The notes below the pieces were generated by a model. That model was not told the DNA's origin, ran no database searches, and saw only the letters and a program-made list of their open reading frames with translations. The position numbers were made by a program, and so were the translations under genes. Positions 23,944-32,141 of a stretch of DNA of 33,600 nt are shown here, in pieces; the stretch's first letter is position 1, and each line of letters opens with the position of its first letter. This stretch comes from an uncultured Butyrivibrio sp. (GTDB lineage Bacteria > Bacillota > Clostridia > Lachnospirales > Lachnospiraceae): contig CAMNOS010000014.1 in NCBI GenBank assembly GCA_946546925.1, forward strand, positions 1 through 33,600, read 5' to 3'.

Positions 23944-25143
23944 CTATCGAAGGCTTACCCTTATACGTGGTTGTATAGCTTCATTCTTTTCATACTTCTT
24001 ACATACAGCTAATATTTTTTCCGGATCCATGGCCAAAATAAAAATCGGATAAATCATAGTCGTATTGGTCATGGCTTCATCAATACCCATTATAAAAAAG
24101 CAAATCAATGTAGCAGATATAATTCTGCAAAACAGATAACTGTTGTTCAACGAATTAATAGAAACAATTACTGCAAACAAAAAAACCATCAATAAGACAA
24201 TACCGCCCATCATCATTACGTTAAGCATCCAATTATGCGAATGAGTCGCCCATCTTTTTTTTGAATAATAAGTAAAATCCAGTCCTGAAAGATATCCATA
24301 TCCAAGTAAAAATCTATTCTTTATACAATCAACAATTCTTTTCCACAACTGATATCTGCCAAGAAAAGAATTACTCTTATTGATCTGTTCCAAAAAGTCA
24401 TACACAAAATCCGGGATAGAAACGAACATCAAAAACAGCATGAACATTATATAAGCAACCAACGCTGTAAATAGATTAAGAAATTTGTATGATTTCGGAA
24501 TATAGACAGCCAATATTATCAACACCGACCATATCATCAAACCAATAATCCCATTTGCAGAGCTAACTCTTAAAGCTGTAATCACTGCCAATCCAAATAA
24601 TAAAATATTAAACACGCCAATTCTATGTGTAGTGATTACAGAACATAAAAAAGATATGCATAAAAAAGCCAATATCATTCTGATTTGTGGGTTTTTATAC
24701 CCCAAAAACCAATTCTGGCTGTACAGAGTTGTCGTGTACATTCCTTTGGGAAACATTAGTACAGTAAAAAAATTTATAAAAATATATGCATTAGCGATAC
24801 GAAAGCTTTTTAGACATACCTCGATGTTTTTGTCCATACAAATAGCGAACAACAAGCAAAGAGCATATCCATAAATGTTTTCTTTCAAAAACGCCACAAG
24901 ATTTCCATTGTTTATAACAGTTGATACAAATATCACGGAATAGTATATCAGAATCCATGCATATTTCTTTGTGATTTTAATCATAAAAACCGAGTATACA
25001 GTCAAAAAAACGGCAATTGCTACGCATGCGAAATTGAATATTGAATTTAACGTAGGTATGACCCCCAAAAATCCGGGCTTAAGCAGGATAATCAGTATAG
25101 CCATCAGGAATAATTCGGATTCAAAAATACTTTTCTCTTTCAA
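23944..25143 (-). CDS. Wzy-like O-antigen/polysaccharide polymerase
   Basis: 399 residues with about 10-12 predicted membrane helices and a large loop near 270-300 containing GRYQLWKRIVDCIKNRFLLGYGYLSG, the O-antigen ligase/polymerase pattern (Wzy_C, PF04932). Predicted to polymerise flipped repeat units on the outer face. The start is TTG, supported by GGAG five bases upstream; there is no ATG in a suitable place. Very A+T-rich, consistent with lateral transfer, which is usual for wzy genes. Sequence alone cannot tell polymerase from ligase; being next to wzx favours polymerase. Confidence 0.82.
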   Translation of the reverse strand: MKEKSIFESELFLMAILIILLKPGFLGVIPTLNSIFNFACVAIAVFLTVYSVFMIKITKKYAWILIYYSVIFVSTVINNGNLVAFLKENIYGYALCLLFAICMDKNIEVCLKSFRIANAYIFINFFTVLMFPKGMYTTTLYSQNWFLGYKNPQIRMILAFLCISFLCSVITTHRIGVFNILLFGLAVITALRVSSANGIIGLMIWSVLIILAVYIPKSYKFLNLFTALVAYIMFMLFLMFVSIPDFVYDFLEQINKSNSFLGRYQLWKRIVDCIKNRFLLGYGYLSGLDFTYYSKKRWATHSHNWMLNVMMMGGIVLLMVFLFAVIVSINSLNNSYLFCRIISATLICFFIMGIDEAMTNTTMIYPIFILAMDPEKILAVCKKYEKNEAIQPRIRVSLR

Positions 25144-25207
25144 CTCTGCTCCAATTCATTTATCCTAATATAAAGTTATAAATAAACCTCTGTGTAAATC
25201 AGGTGCA

Positions 25208-26158
25208 TCAGGGTTTATGACTTAAGTATCGTGTATCATTTTTATAGAACCTTCGATTCATTACAAATGCATCTATTATTTGTTTGGGATTCATAAGTGT
25301 TACAATCGGAAGGCCGTTTCTAACCATAAGAATAAATGCACGAATGAGGCATTTAGCTCCCACCTTCCTTTTTATTCCATCATAGAGAATAATCAGGCCG
25401 TTGTAGTTAAGGTATTTCAAATCCTTTTTGGAATATCTCTCTTTTGAAAACAAATAGCATTTGATCGATTCACTGACGTAGCACTCATATGCTTTTGCAG
25501 AGACTACCGTTGTCAGCGAACCTCCGCTTCGTGTTACACAGTATATTATCTCATCCACCACAAAATTTCTTTTGCAAAAGAAACTTGCCTGAATAGAAAA
25601 AAACAGATCGTTGCCATGAAGTGTCTGACTGAACCTGATGTTATTTATCTCTACTACAGAACGCCTTATCATTTTTCCCCAAGGCGCATATCTTTTTAAA
25701 ACCCTTAAGTAGCTGCGCCTGTCAGGATTGCGCAGGTACTCTTTAATTCTCTTATCATACAAAAGATGACGAGTAGCGGCTTCACCGGTGTCCGCAAATA
25801 TACTTGTAACATTAAAAATTATCTGATCATAATCAGATTCGATGTAACGACTGATTATCGAATAAAACTCGGGGACAAAGTAGTCATCTGCATCCGCAAA
25901 CAACAGCCATTCTCCGGATGCATGCATTAATCCTGTATTCCTGCATGCCCCAGCTGACTGGATTCCCGAAGTGTTCTTATAAAATTCTATTCTTCCCTCA
26001 TATTTAGCCTGAAGTTCATTAAGCTCTTTGACACATTTTGTGCTATTGTCATCAACCACTATTATCTGGATACTATCGTTGTCAGGAATAGATTCAATAA
26101 GCTTCTCTAAAGTATCCGGCGTATTATAATGAGGAATTATTATTGAAACATCGTACAT
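25208..26158 (-). CDS. family 2 glycosyltransferase
   Basis: 316 residues. GT-A fold: VSIIIPHYNTPDTLEKLI at the start, IIVVDDNSTK near 32-41 and LLFADADDYF near 86 with the metal-binding Asp residues. Predicted to add one sugar of the polysaccharide repeat unit on the cytoplasmic face. It begins 11 bases after the SDR gene stop and is followed by the polymerase gene. Donor and acceptor are unknown. Confidence 0.9.
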   Translation of the reverse strand: MYDVSIIIPHYNTPDTLEKLIESIPDNDSIQIIVVDDNSTKCVKELNELQAKYEGRIEFYKNTSGIQSAGACRNTGLMHASGEWLLFADADDYFVPEFYSIISRYIESDYDQIIFNVTSIFADTGEAATRHLLYDKRIKEYLRNPDRRSYLRVLKRYAPWGKMIRRSVVEINNIRFSQTLHGNDLFFSIQASFFCKRNFVVDEIIYCVTRSGGSLTTVVSAKAYECYVSESIKCYLFSKERYSKKDLKYLNYNGLIILYDGIKRKVGAKCLIRAFILMVRNGLPIVTLMNPKQIIDAFVMNRRFYKNDTRYLSHKP

Positions 26159-26169
26159 AAAGTTATCCG

Positions 26170-27195
26170 TTATCTTAAGTCAACTATCTTTCTGAATATT
26201 GACAAAATATCTCTTTCTACAGGTTTCCATCCCAAAGCACATAATTTTGTTGTATCAAGTCTGATATGACTCTCTTCGGGATACATTTCTTCGGTTCTGT
26301 TCTGAATCTTTACCCCCACTCCATATTCATCACCAATTTTGTTCGCAAATTCTTTTATCGAACAATATGTTTCATCTACTGAAACATTATAAATCTCTCC
26401 GCTTTGGCCATTGAGCAGAATCACCAGCAGCGCCATTGCGCAATCAACAGAATAGATAAAGTTATGAGAAGAGCCTCCCGAAGAGAGAAGTTCGATATCC
26501 TTTTTTTCTTCAACACATTCCTTTAAGTAAAACAGAAGCCTTCTATCACCGGAATGTATATCGTTGCCTATAACCTGACATAATCTCGCGACGCGCACCG
26601 GTAAGTGGTATTCCCTGCTATAGGATATGCACAGATTCTCACAAAGCATCTTACTTATAGGATAGCTGTTTCTCAAAATGTCTGTTCTAAAGGTCCCGAT
26701 TGCATTTTCATCCAAGCCGCGGTCATCATTCTGCATTCCGTAGACCTCCATGCTCGAAACATATACAATCCCCTTAACACTTTTCTCTCCGGCCATTGTC
26801 AAGATGTTGTTTGTTCCCAGCACCGAAGTCTGTATAGTCTCAACCGGTTTCGTGACAAAGCTCTTTCCTGAAGTCAAGGAGGCGCAATGAATTATGTAAT
26901 CCGCCTCAATTGATTTGACCTCATCCAAAACATCGCCTTTTATCAACACAACCTGATTTAGGATTCCCTGGGACTTAAGCCTCTCCTCCGCAATTTCCGG
27001 TTTTCTCACCAGTGCCTTGATTTCCATCCCTAAGTTATAGGCTTTGTCAGCTTCACACAGGAGCTTTAAAACAGTACCCCCTACGAGTCCCGTGATGCCT
27101 GTCAAAAGAAATCTGCTATGGGACAAGCTTTTCCAATCAATCATATTTGATTTCACTGCTTCACAAATGTCTTTTCTTTCTTCGTCAAAACTCAT
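26170..27195 (-). CDS. extended SDR (NAD-dependent epimerase/dehydratase family)
   Basis: 341 residues. The Rossmann glycine motif TGITGLVG lies near 33-40 and the catalytic YPISK (Tyr-X3-Lys) near 178, with SSMEVYG supplying the Ser region just before it. It acts on a sugar or sugar-phosphate with NAD(P). Its ORF overlaps the cytidylyltransferase gene by 11 bases and a LicD gene is next. In this setting it may make or modify the alditol or sugar that becomes CDP-linked, for example a pentulose-5-phosphate reductase in place of TarJ; an ordinary nucleotide-sugar epimerase is the alternative. Confidence 0.88.
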   Translation of the reverse strand: MSFDEERKDICEAVKSNMIDWKSLSHSRFLLTGITGLVGGTVLKLLCEADKAYNLGMEIKALVRKPEIAEERLKSQGILNQVVLIKGDVLDEVKSIEADYIIHCASLTSGKSFVTKPVETIQTSVLGTNNILTMAGEKSVKGIVYVSSMEVYGMQNDDRGLDENAIGTFRTDILRNSYPISKMLCENLCISYSREYHLPVRVARLCQVIGNDIHSGDRRLLFYLKECVEEKKDIELLSSGGSSHNFIYSVDCAMALLVILLNGQSGEIYNVSVDETYCSIKEFANKIGDEYGVGVKIQNRTEEMYPEESHIRLDTTKLCALGWKPVERDILSIFRKIVDLR

Positions 27196-27922
27196 TAATC
27201 ATTCCCTCTGGAAGCCCTAGCTGTGAGTTCTCATACGCATCGATCAGTGCTCTGAAAACATAAAAGTCAATAGGTGAAGTGATCTTGATATTTGTTGAAG
27301 CTGACTCCTCCAAATGCAGATCATATCCATAGAATTCCATCATACTGGCACAATCAATAAAGCTTCTTTTTTCTTTCAAAGCCCGCTCATGTGTTTCAAA
27401 AATATCTTTCAGCAAGAAACATTGCGGCGCCTTAGCATATCTGCATTTTTTTCTGTCTATTATCTCCTGGACTTCTTTATTCTCCGAGCTTACTAGGACC
27501 GTTTCTCCCGCGGGCGAATAGGCTATGGAATTCCCATACTCTCTTACAGCATTTATGCTTCTCGTAATGAGATCGTGACTTATAAGCGGCCGCACTCCGT
27601 CATTAATAAGGACAACGGATTCTTCTCCATACATATCTTTTGCTTTTTTCAGCGCTCTATAGATTGATTCCTGTCCGGTTGCTCCTCCTGTAACAATTAC
27701 ACAGTCTTTTCTCACGGAGCTCTTTTCAATTTCCTTCTGAAGATATTCAAGCCATCCATCAAGGCAGGCGACGACAATTCCGTCAATCTGCTCATGGGAT
27801 GCAAACTGCTCTATGGTGTACATAATGATTGGCTTACCATGAAGCTTCAAAAACTGTTTCGGCAGCTCATTGGTATTCATCCGCTGGCCTGTTCCGCCGG
27901 CAAACAATATCGCAATATTCAT
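27185..27922 (-). CDS. IspD/TarI-type cytidylyltransferase
   Basis: 245 residues. The CTP-binding loop FAGGTGQRM is near 8-16, PKQFLKLHGKPIIMYTIEQF follows, and NDGVRPLI and the C-terminal NIKITSPIDFYVFRAL complete the family pattern. Either 2-C-methylerythritol-4-phosphate (IspD) or ribitol-5-phosphate (TarI) cytidylyltransferase. The setting inside a polysaccharide operon between an SDR and a LicD gene favours a CDP-alditol for the glycan. It overlaps licD by 4 bases and has AAGGGGGAG before its ATG. Confidence 0.88.
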   Translation of the reverse strand: MNIAILFAGGTGQRMNTNELPKQFLKLHGKPIIMYTIEQFASHEQIDGIVVACLDGWLEYLQKEIEKSSVRKDCVIVTGGATGQESIYRALKKAKDMYGEESVVLINDGVRPLISHDLITRSINAVREYGNSIAYSPAGETVLVSSENKEVQEIIDRKKCRYAKAPQCFLLKDIFETHERALKEKRSFIDCASMMEFYGYDLHLEESASTNIKITSPIDFYVFRALIDAYENSQLGLPEGMINEF

Positions 27923-28719
27923 TTACTCCCCCTTATGTATTCCCGTATTGACTCATGAACCCTGACTGAGTCATCCATATACCTGACCGGTTCCATATAG
28001 TTTTTGCCGTATGAAGTTATTAGTACTGTTTCATAGTCCCTCATAGCAAGGAGAGCTGTGTCCTCAAACGGGATAGCAACATACTCCTCCATAAGCTTTT
28101 TAGGAAATACTTCAACTATTCCTTTCAGCTGATCATTACTCTTATGAATAAGCGTCCTGTTCCCACATAAAAAGTGCTCCGCAACTCTCTCTCTAGCCTT
28201 AACTCTCATATCATAAGGTATCAGTCCACTTAAGAAATATACCGCATCATATCCCAGTCGGACAAAAAGTGAATGCTTTAAGACAGCCTTTCTTATTTTA
28301 AGTGCCCCTCTGGGTTTGACACAGACTGATAAAAATACCAACAACGCTATTCTTATCCGCTGCAGAATATGATTCCCCGAAATGTAATCATAAACAAAAA
28401 CATCGATCCAGGAATCAGCACTTTCTCTGGATACTACCTGGGTCACCTGGTTAAAATGAGTGATATAAAGTCCATATTTGTTATTCTCATCCGAAAGCAG
28501 CCTGACCAGCTTGTTATAATTACTTCTGTTCATGGAAATATCCGCATCGTCATCCCAAGGAATGAACCCCTTCTCTCTGACCGCCCCCAAAAGAGTGCCT
28601 CCGTGCAGCGAGTACTGAATATCATTCTCAATGCAGCAATCATGAATTGTCTTAAGGAGCTTAAGAAGACGTTTCTGAACAGTCTGTATATTATTTTTTT
28701 CATTTTCATCTAGTTTCAT
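27919..28719 (-). CDS. LicD-family phosphotransferase
   Basis: 266 residues from the ATG at 28719 (a GTG at 28725 is also possible). YSLHGGTLLGAVREKGFI and WDDDAD near 40-62 are the nucleotidyltransferase-fold signature of LicD (PF04991). Family members transfer phosphocholine, and the eukaryotic relatives fukutin/FKRP transfer ribitol phosphate, from a CDP-linked donor to a glycan. The donor is probably made by the cytidylyltransferase encoded next. The gene start overlaps the end of the upstream glycosyltransferase. Confidence 0.9.
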   Translation of the reverse strand: MKLDENEKNNIQTVQKRLLKLLKTIHDCCIENDIQYSLHGGTLLGAVREKGFIPWDDDADISMNRSNYNKLVRLLSDENNKYGLYITHFNQVTQVVSRESADSWIDVFVYDYISGNHILQRIRIALLVFLSVCVKPRGALKIRKAVLKHSLFVRLGYDAVYFLSGLIPYDMRVKARERVAEHFLCGNRTLIHKSNDQLKGIVEVFPKKLMEEYVAIPFEDTALLAMRDYETVLITSYGKNYMEPVRYMDDSVRVHESIREYIRGSK

Positions 28720-29620
28720 AGTCACAGCTCTTTATCTCCGGTTTATATGACAGACCTTCTTTTACTCCCCTAAGCATTATCGTGATTTTTTTCAGCTTGT
28801 CTTTCTTTGAAAACAAAAGAATATTTACAGCAGTATACATATCTTTTAGCAAAAGATATATCCACCCGCCTATGCCGTATTGCCTGTAACAATGAACATC
28901 ATTCCTGTAAATATACTTATATCGATCTATTCTGTCAGAAGAATCGGTTGCAAAATTCACTCTGGTATGTGTTGTCATAGCATGCACAACCTTGCTTGAA
29001 GGCACTAAGTAACAGCTATACTTTTTGGAGATGCGCCCCGTAAACTCATAGTCATCAGTCCAGATAAAATAATCTCCGATCGGCAGCCCCAGTTCTCTGA
29101 CAACATCTCCTTTTACAAGCAGTGAAACAAAAGAGCACATCTTGATAGGAGCAGCAGTCATGTCATATTCTTTCTCTGAAATATGCTTAAAAATATTCCT
29201 CTTTTGAATGTTCATTCTGCATATTGAACCATCTGTCCAATACGCCACGCTGGACAAAAAGCCCCAGTTCCCGTTCAGTTCTTTGTTGGCTGCTAACAGT
29301 TCTTTTAACGCATCCTGCTCCGGCCAGGTATCATCATCCATAATCCAGACGTACTTATATCCTTTCAGTACCGCTTCCCTGACTCCATATTCAAAACCTC
29401 CGGCACCACCCAAATTGGCCCCCGTGTTATAGTAATATATCCCCTTGCGGCTGAACCTATCCGTTATCATCTCTTTTGTGCCATCTGTGCTGGCATTGTC
29501 GACAACCACAATATCACTGGCTGCACCTTGCTGATTCAGGATGCATTCCAGGCATTTTTCCAATTTTTCTTTTCGATTATACGTAACTACAACCGCACAG
29601 GTTTCTGCCTTGCTTTCCAT
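28706..29620 (-). CDS. family 2 glycosyltransferase (galactofuranosyl/rhamnosyltransferase-like)
   Basis: 304 residues from the ATG at 29620, chosen because GAGG lies 9 bases before it; an earlier ATG at 29659 has no ribosome site. CAVVVTYNRKEKLEKCLE begins the GT-A domain, VVDNASTDGTKEMI follows, and the acceptor-side WIMDDDTWPE near 110 is the triple-Asp pattern of GlfT2/RfbN-like enzymes. First gene of the polysaccharide operon, about 50 bases after the promoter. Confidence 0.9.
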   Translation of the reverse strand: MESKAETCAVVVTYNRKEKLEKCLECILNQQGAASDIVVVDNASTDGTKEMITDRFSRKGIYYYNTGANLGGAGGFEYGVREAVLKGYKYVWIMDDDTWPEQDALKELLAANKELNGNWGFLSSVAYWTDGSICRMNIQKRNIFKHISEKEYDMTAAPIKMCSFVSLLVKGDVVRELGLPIGDYFIWTDDYEFTGRISKKYSCYLVPSSKVVHAMTTHTRVNFATDSSDRIDRYKYIYRNDVHCYRQYGIGGWIYLLLKDMYTAVNILLFSKKDKLKKITIMLRGVKEGLSYKPEIKSCDYETR

Positions 29621-29675
29621 GATGATCCTCATAAATGAATAATGAATCTTAAACCGCATAACACAGTATAGTATT

Positions 29676-29704
29676 ATTATAATCTATATCTTGTGTTTTG
29701 TCAT
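29676..29704 (-). promoter_or_regulatory. promoter of the polysaccharide operon
   Basis: On the minus strand ATGACA (29699-29704), exactly 17 bases, TATAAT (29676-29681). It directly follows the terminator of the decayed ATPase gene and precedes seven or eight closely packed genes. Confidence 0.75.
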
Positions 29705-29707
29705 AAG

Positions 29708-29743
29708 AAAAGAGCGTAGATTTAGTGGCATCTACGCTCTTTT
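29708..29743. terminator. strong hairpin terminator after the decayed ATPase gene
   Basis: AAAAGAGCGTAGAT (29708-29721) and ATCTACGCTCTTTT (29730-29743), a perfect 14-bp stem with an 8-base loop. On the minus strand the 3' arm ends in TTTT and then CTTAT, so it should terminate transcripts from the right and insulate the polysaccharide operon. Confidence 0.85.
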
Positions 29744-29744
29744 A

Positions 29745-30389
29745 CTATAACCATTCCCTGCTTGCAACGTATTCTTTTAGTCTTGGAAGCCTGAGCTTTA
29801 TCGTTCCACGAGTCGATCCGTCTATGATTCCTTTATCCATAAGATGCTTTCTTGGTTCGCTCCATTGAATCGTTTTGAACTATAAAGCTCAGATACCACT
29901 TATCCTTAGGTGAAAGCTCACTCCATATCTTGTCGTAGACTTTCTGTGCCAGGGCTTCGTCAACCTGAGCCAGAACAATAGGGCTTATTTCTTTCTCTTT
30001 TGACTCCCACATATACTTACCGAACGCCTGATACGCAAAGGCGTACCCTTTAGTCATTATCGCCAGTTCGTATGCGACTTCTTCAGACAATCCCAATGTT
30101 TTTTGTAATCCTCTTTTATGATTCCTATGTCGTCATATAGTCCTGCTGCCAAAAGAAAAATCGGAAGTTCTTTTCTTATCAATATCTGAATTCAACTTTA
30201 GATCAACCACTATCCATTGTCTGTCGTCGCGCAATTCATTTAAATTGCAGTAAGCGTAACGTTTTTACCTGCACCTCTGACACCTGTATGTTTAAAAGCC
30301 TGTTCATCTATTGAATCGCTGTTGAGTGTACTGATAATCTCATCAATTAACAGGCTTCTGCTTATATAGCGGATGGAATTTTCCCAGGG
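29745..30389 (-). pseudogene. decayed AAA-family ATPase gene
   Basis: Pieces of one ATPase lie in different frames. Reading the minus strand: IRYISRSLLIDEII, then a P-loop TGVRGAGKNVTLT; a frameshift; LRDDRQWIVVDLKLNSD; a gap; LGLSEEVAYELAIMTKGYAFAYQ with WSELSPKDKWYLSFI; a frameshift near 29840; then DKGIIDGSTRGTIKLRLPRL and a stop at 29745. This is the layout of the AAA_16-like ATPases common in Clostridia. The start is missing, the middle is deleted, and the Uma2 gene stop abuts it. An ORF of 87 codons (29833-30096) survives inside but has only a TTG start. Confidence 0.8.
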
Positions 30390-31301
30390 TTACCGACCTG
30401 CCTCATCCATCTCCCTTATGCATATCTTCAGCTTTCCCTCGTAAATATACACAGGAATGTCGTCATCAAAACCATACACATACGCCATTGTAGGTTCACC
30501 TTCAATATAGGTGGTGACCTTTTCTTTTTCCGGGTCGATGATCCAGTATTCTCTGACTCCTGCATTGATATACTTGCACATCTTGAGCTTGTAGTCACGT
30601 CCCCTGCTGGACGGGGAGACAACCTCAATTATCCAGTCGGGAGCACCGATAATTCCCAGCTCTTCTACCTTGCTCCTGTCGCACAGAACAACAATATCCG
30701 GGCCTACAAGGGTGTAATCATCCTCATCAAGGCGGACATTGACACCGACATTGAGCATAAGGCACTCACCTTCTGCTTCATCGATGTAACGGTCTATCAC
30801 CTTGCCCATATTCTTCACAAGCAGCTGATGGCGCATGCCGGGGAACTCGTTGACAATAAGATGCCCATCTATGAGCTCCAGCCTTCTGTCCTGTTCCAGA
30901 TCAAGAAGCTGCTCAATGTTCACTCTCTCGGTTCTCAAAATTGCCAGATTCCCCGAGGACTGTACAACAGCCGTATCTATTGGCTTTGAGTAAGGAAGAG
31001 CGGATTTATCCAGGTTATTGCGCCTGCGATATTCTTTTTCAAACTTTATCTGATCCACATCCTCGTCCGGGTGCTCTTTGATATACGCAAGAAGCTCATC
31101 TATATATGCCCTGACACGGGTAAGCATCTCTTCCCTGGCAAGAACTTCATTGATCTTCTCTACAGTTATATACCTGGGTCTTGTCGTTTCACCGGTCATG
31201 ACCTTGCTGACTGTACTTACAGGGAGCTTAGCTCTGTACGCTATCTCTGCAGTGGTAAGGTTGAGTTCCTTTTTTCTTCTTCGGATATCCTTTATGTTCA
31301 T
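30390..31301 (-). CDS. HTH-Uma2 fusion protein
   Basis: 303 residues from the ATG at 31301, which has GGAGG 8 bases upstream. Residues 1-60 form a LacI/XRE-like helix-turn-helix (LTTAEIAYRAKLPVSTVSKV). A helical linker follows, and from about 125 there is a Uma2 domain (DUF820, PF05685), a PD-(D/E)XK nuclease fold: RRLELIDGHLIV, GPDIVVLCD and WIIEVVSPSSRGRDYKLK carry the Asp, Glu and Lys of the catalytic core. Uma2 proteins are abundant but poorly understood; the nuclease activity is inferred. The helix-turn-helix probably binds the inverted repeat in its own promoter. Confidence 0.88.
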   Translation of the reverse strand: MNIKDIRRRKKELNLTTAEIAYRAKLPVSTVSKVMTGETTRPRYITVEKINEVLAREEMLTRVRAYIDELLAYIKEHPDEDVDQIKFEKEYRRRNNLDKSALPYSKPIDTAVVQSSGNLAILRTERVNIEQLLDLEQDRRLELIDGHLIVNEFPGMRHQLLVKNMGKVIDRYIDEAEGECLMLNVGVNVRLDEDDYTLVGPDIVVLCDRSKVEELGIIGAPDWIIEVVSPSSRGRDYKLKMCKYINAGVREYWIIDPEKEKVTTYIEGEPTMAYVYGFDDDIPVYIYEGKLKICIREMDEAGR

Positions 31302-31306
31302 AAAAG

Positions 31307-31342
31307 CACCTCCCTCTACTGTTATTGTAGTAGAGGGAGGTG
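31307..31342. promoter_or_regulatory. 13-bp perfect inverted repeat, probable operator
   Basis: CACCTCCCTCTAC (31307-31319) and GTAGAGGGAGGTG (31330-31342), 10 bases apart. One arm fills most of the -35/-10 spacer and the other contains the Shine-Dalgarno sequence; the -10 box lies between. The upstream arm would not be in the mRNA, so DNA binding rather than an RNA hairpin is expected. Confidence 0.75.
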
Positions 31343-31352
31343 TAAGCGTCAA
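31324..31352 (-). promoter_or_regulatory. promoter of the HTH-Uma2 gene
   Basis: On the minus strand TTGACG (31347-31352), exactly 17 bases, TACAAT (31324-31329). The start site would fall about 15-20 bases before the ATG, inside the inverted repeat region. Confidence 0.75.
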
Positions 31353-31355
31353 TAT

Positions 31356-31379
31356 TTTTTACCCGTATTCGGGTAAAAA
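31356..31379. repeat. 24-bp palindrome upstream of the HTH-Uma2 promoter
   Basis: TTTTTACCCG (31356-31365), TATT, CGGGTAAAAA (31370-31379). It lies 4 bases beyond the -35 box. T precedes and A follows the G+C stem on both strands, the wrong order for an intrinsic terminator, so a protein-binding site is more likely. Confidence 0.6.
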
Positions 31380-31424
31380 TGATTGTATATAATGTAGCAT
31401 TCACCCACGCAGCACTGAGTGAAA

Positions 31425-32108
31425 TCAAATCCTTGCACAGTCGTAAACTGCCAGCGGATGGCCCAGAAGCTCAACTATCTTAAGCTCATCCACCGCATCG
31501 TTGACCGCGTTGTGAGTCTCAAAATAACGGGCATTTCCTGAAAGCATACGCATTATGGGCTCAACGCCATAGTTTGTCTTTAAGCGCCCCGTCTTGCATA
31601 ACGGAAGATCATCCGTGATTGCACTGTTGTACTGTCTGTAAGCAGCAAGGCGCATGACATCAAACCACTCAAAATCGACAAGTTCCGAAAGATGCCCTAA
31701 GTCAAACTTGGCATTGTAGGCAAGAATCTTTGAGACTCTGTTCGTCAAAAGATACTCTCGCAAATCTGTCATTCCTCTTTTTCTGTCACACTTTAGAGGA
31801 CGAACATCGCATTTATTCAGTACAGCGGAATACATACCGCCCACATGGTCTTCAGGCTCAAAGATGTAATATCTCTTATCGATACAGCGAAAGCTTTGAG
31901 AATCGGCAAGCGCCACGCCAAGTGACATGACCTCGTCATGCCAGTTTGTCTCAGTATCAATAACTGCAATGAGTCCTCCGACACCGGCAGAAACAGACTT
32001 TTTCTCAGAATGCAAAGCCGCATTTATATCCGTTGCAGGTACTTTTTTTACTGTAGCAGTCTTTGCCTGCGCTTTTATCATATTCAGAAAATCCAGTGAT
32101 CCATTCAT
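31425..32108 (-). CDS. DEDDh-type 3'-5' exonuclease
   Basis: 227 residues. Exonuclease motifs in order: VIDTETNW (Asp and Glu, near 49-55), a middle AYNAKFDLGHL (Asp, near 140) and HNAVNDAVDEL with His followed five residues on by Asp (near 200-210). This is the RNase T/DNA polymerase III epsilon fold. The 40 residues before the domain are Lys/Ala-rich and unassigned. It might trim DNA or RNA; the substrate is unknown. It starts 33 bases after the membrane protein gene, with GGAGAAAG before the ATG, so the two probably share a transcript. Confidence 0.85.
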   Translation of the reverse strand: MNGSLDFLNMIKAQAKTATVKKVPATDINAALHSEKKSVSAGVGGLIAVIDTETNWHDEVMSLGVALADSQSFRCIDKRYYIFEPEDHVGGMYSAVLNKCDVRPLKCDRKRGMTDLREYLLTNRVSKILAYNAKFDLGHLSELVDFEWFDVMRLAAYRQYNSAITDDLPLCKTGRLKTNYGVEPIMRMLSGNARYFETHNAVNDAVDELKIVELLGHPLAVYDCARI

Positions 32109-32141
32109 ACGTATACTTTCTCCATGCAGGATTTATGATCA

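Noticed and set aside
31307-31342. RNA hairpin hiding the ribosome site of the HTH-Uma2 gene
   Set aside because: The distal arm lies upstream of the -10 box and would not be transcribed from the recognised promoter, so the repeat is better read as a DNA operator.
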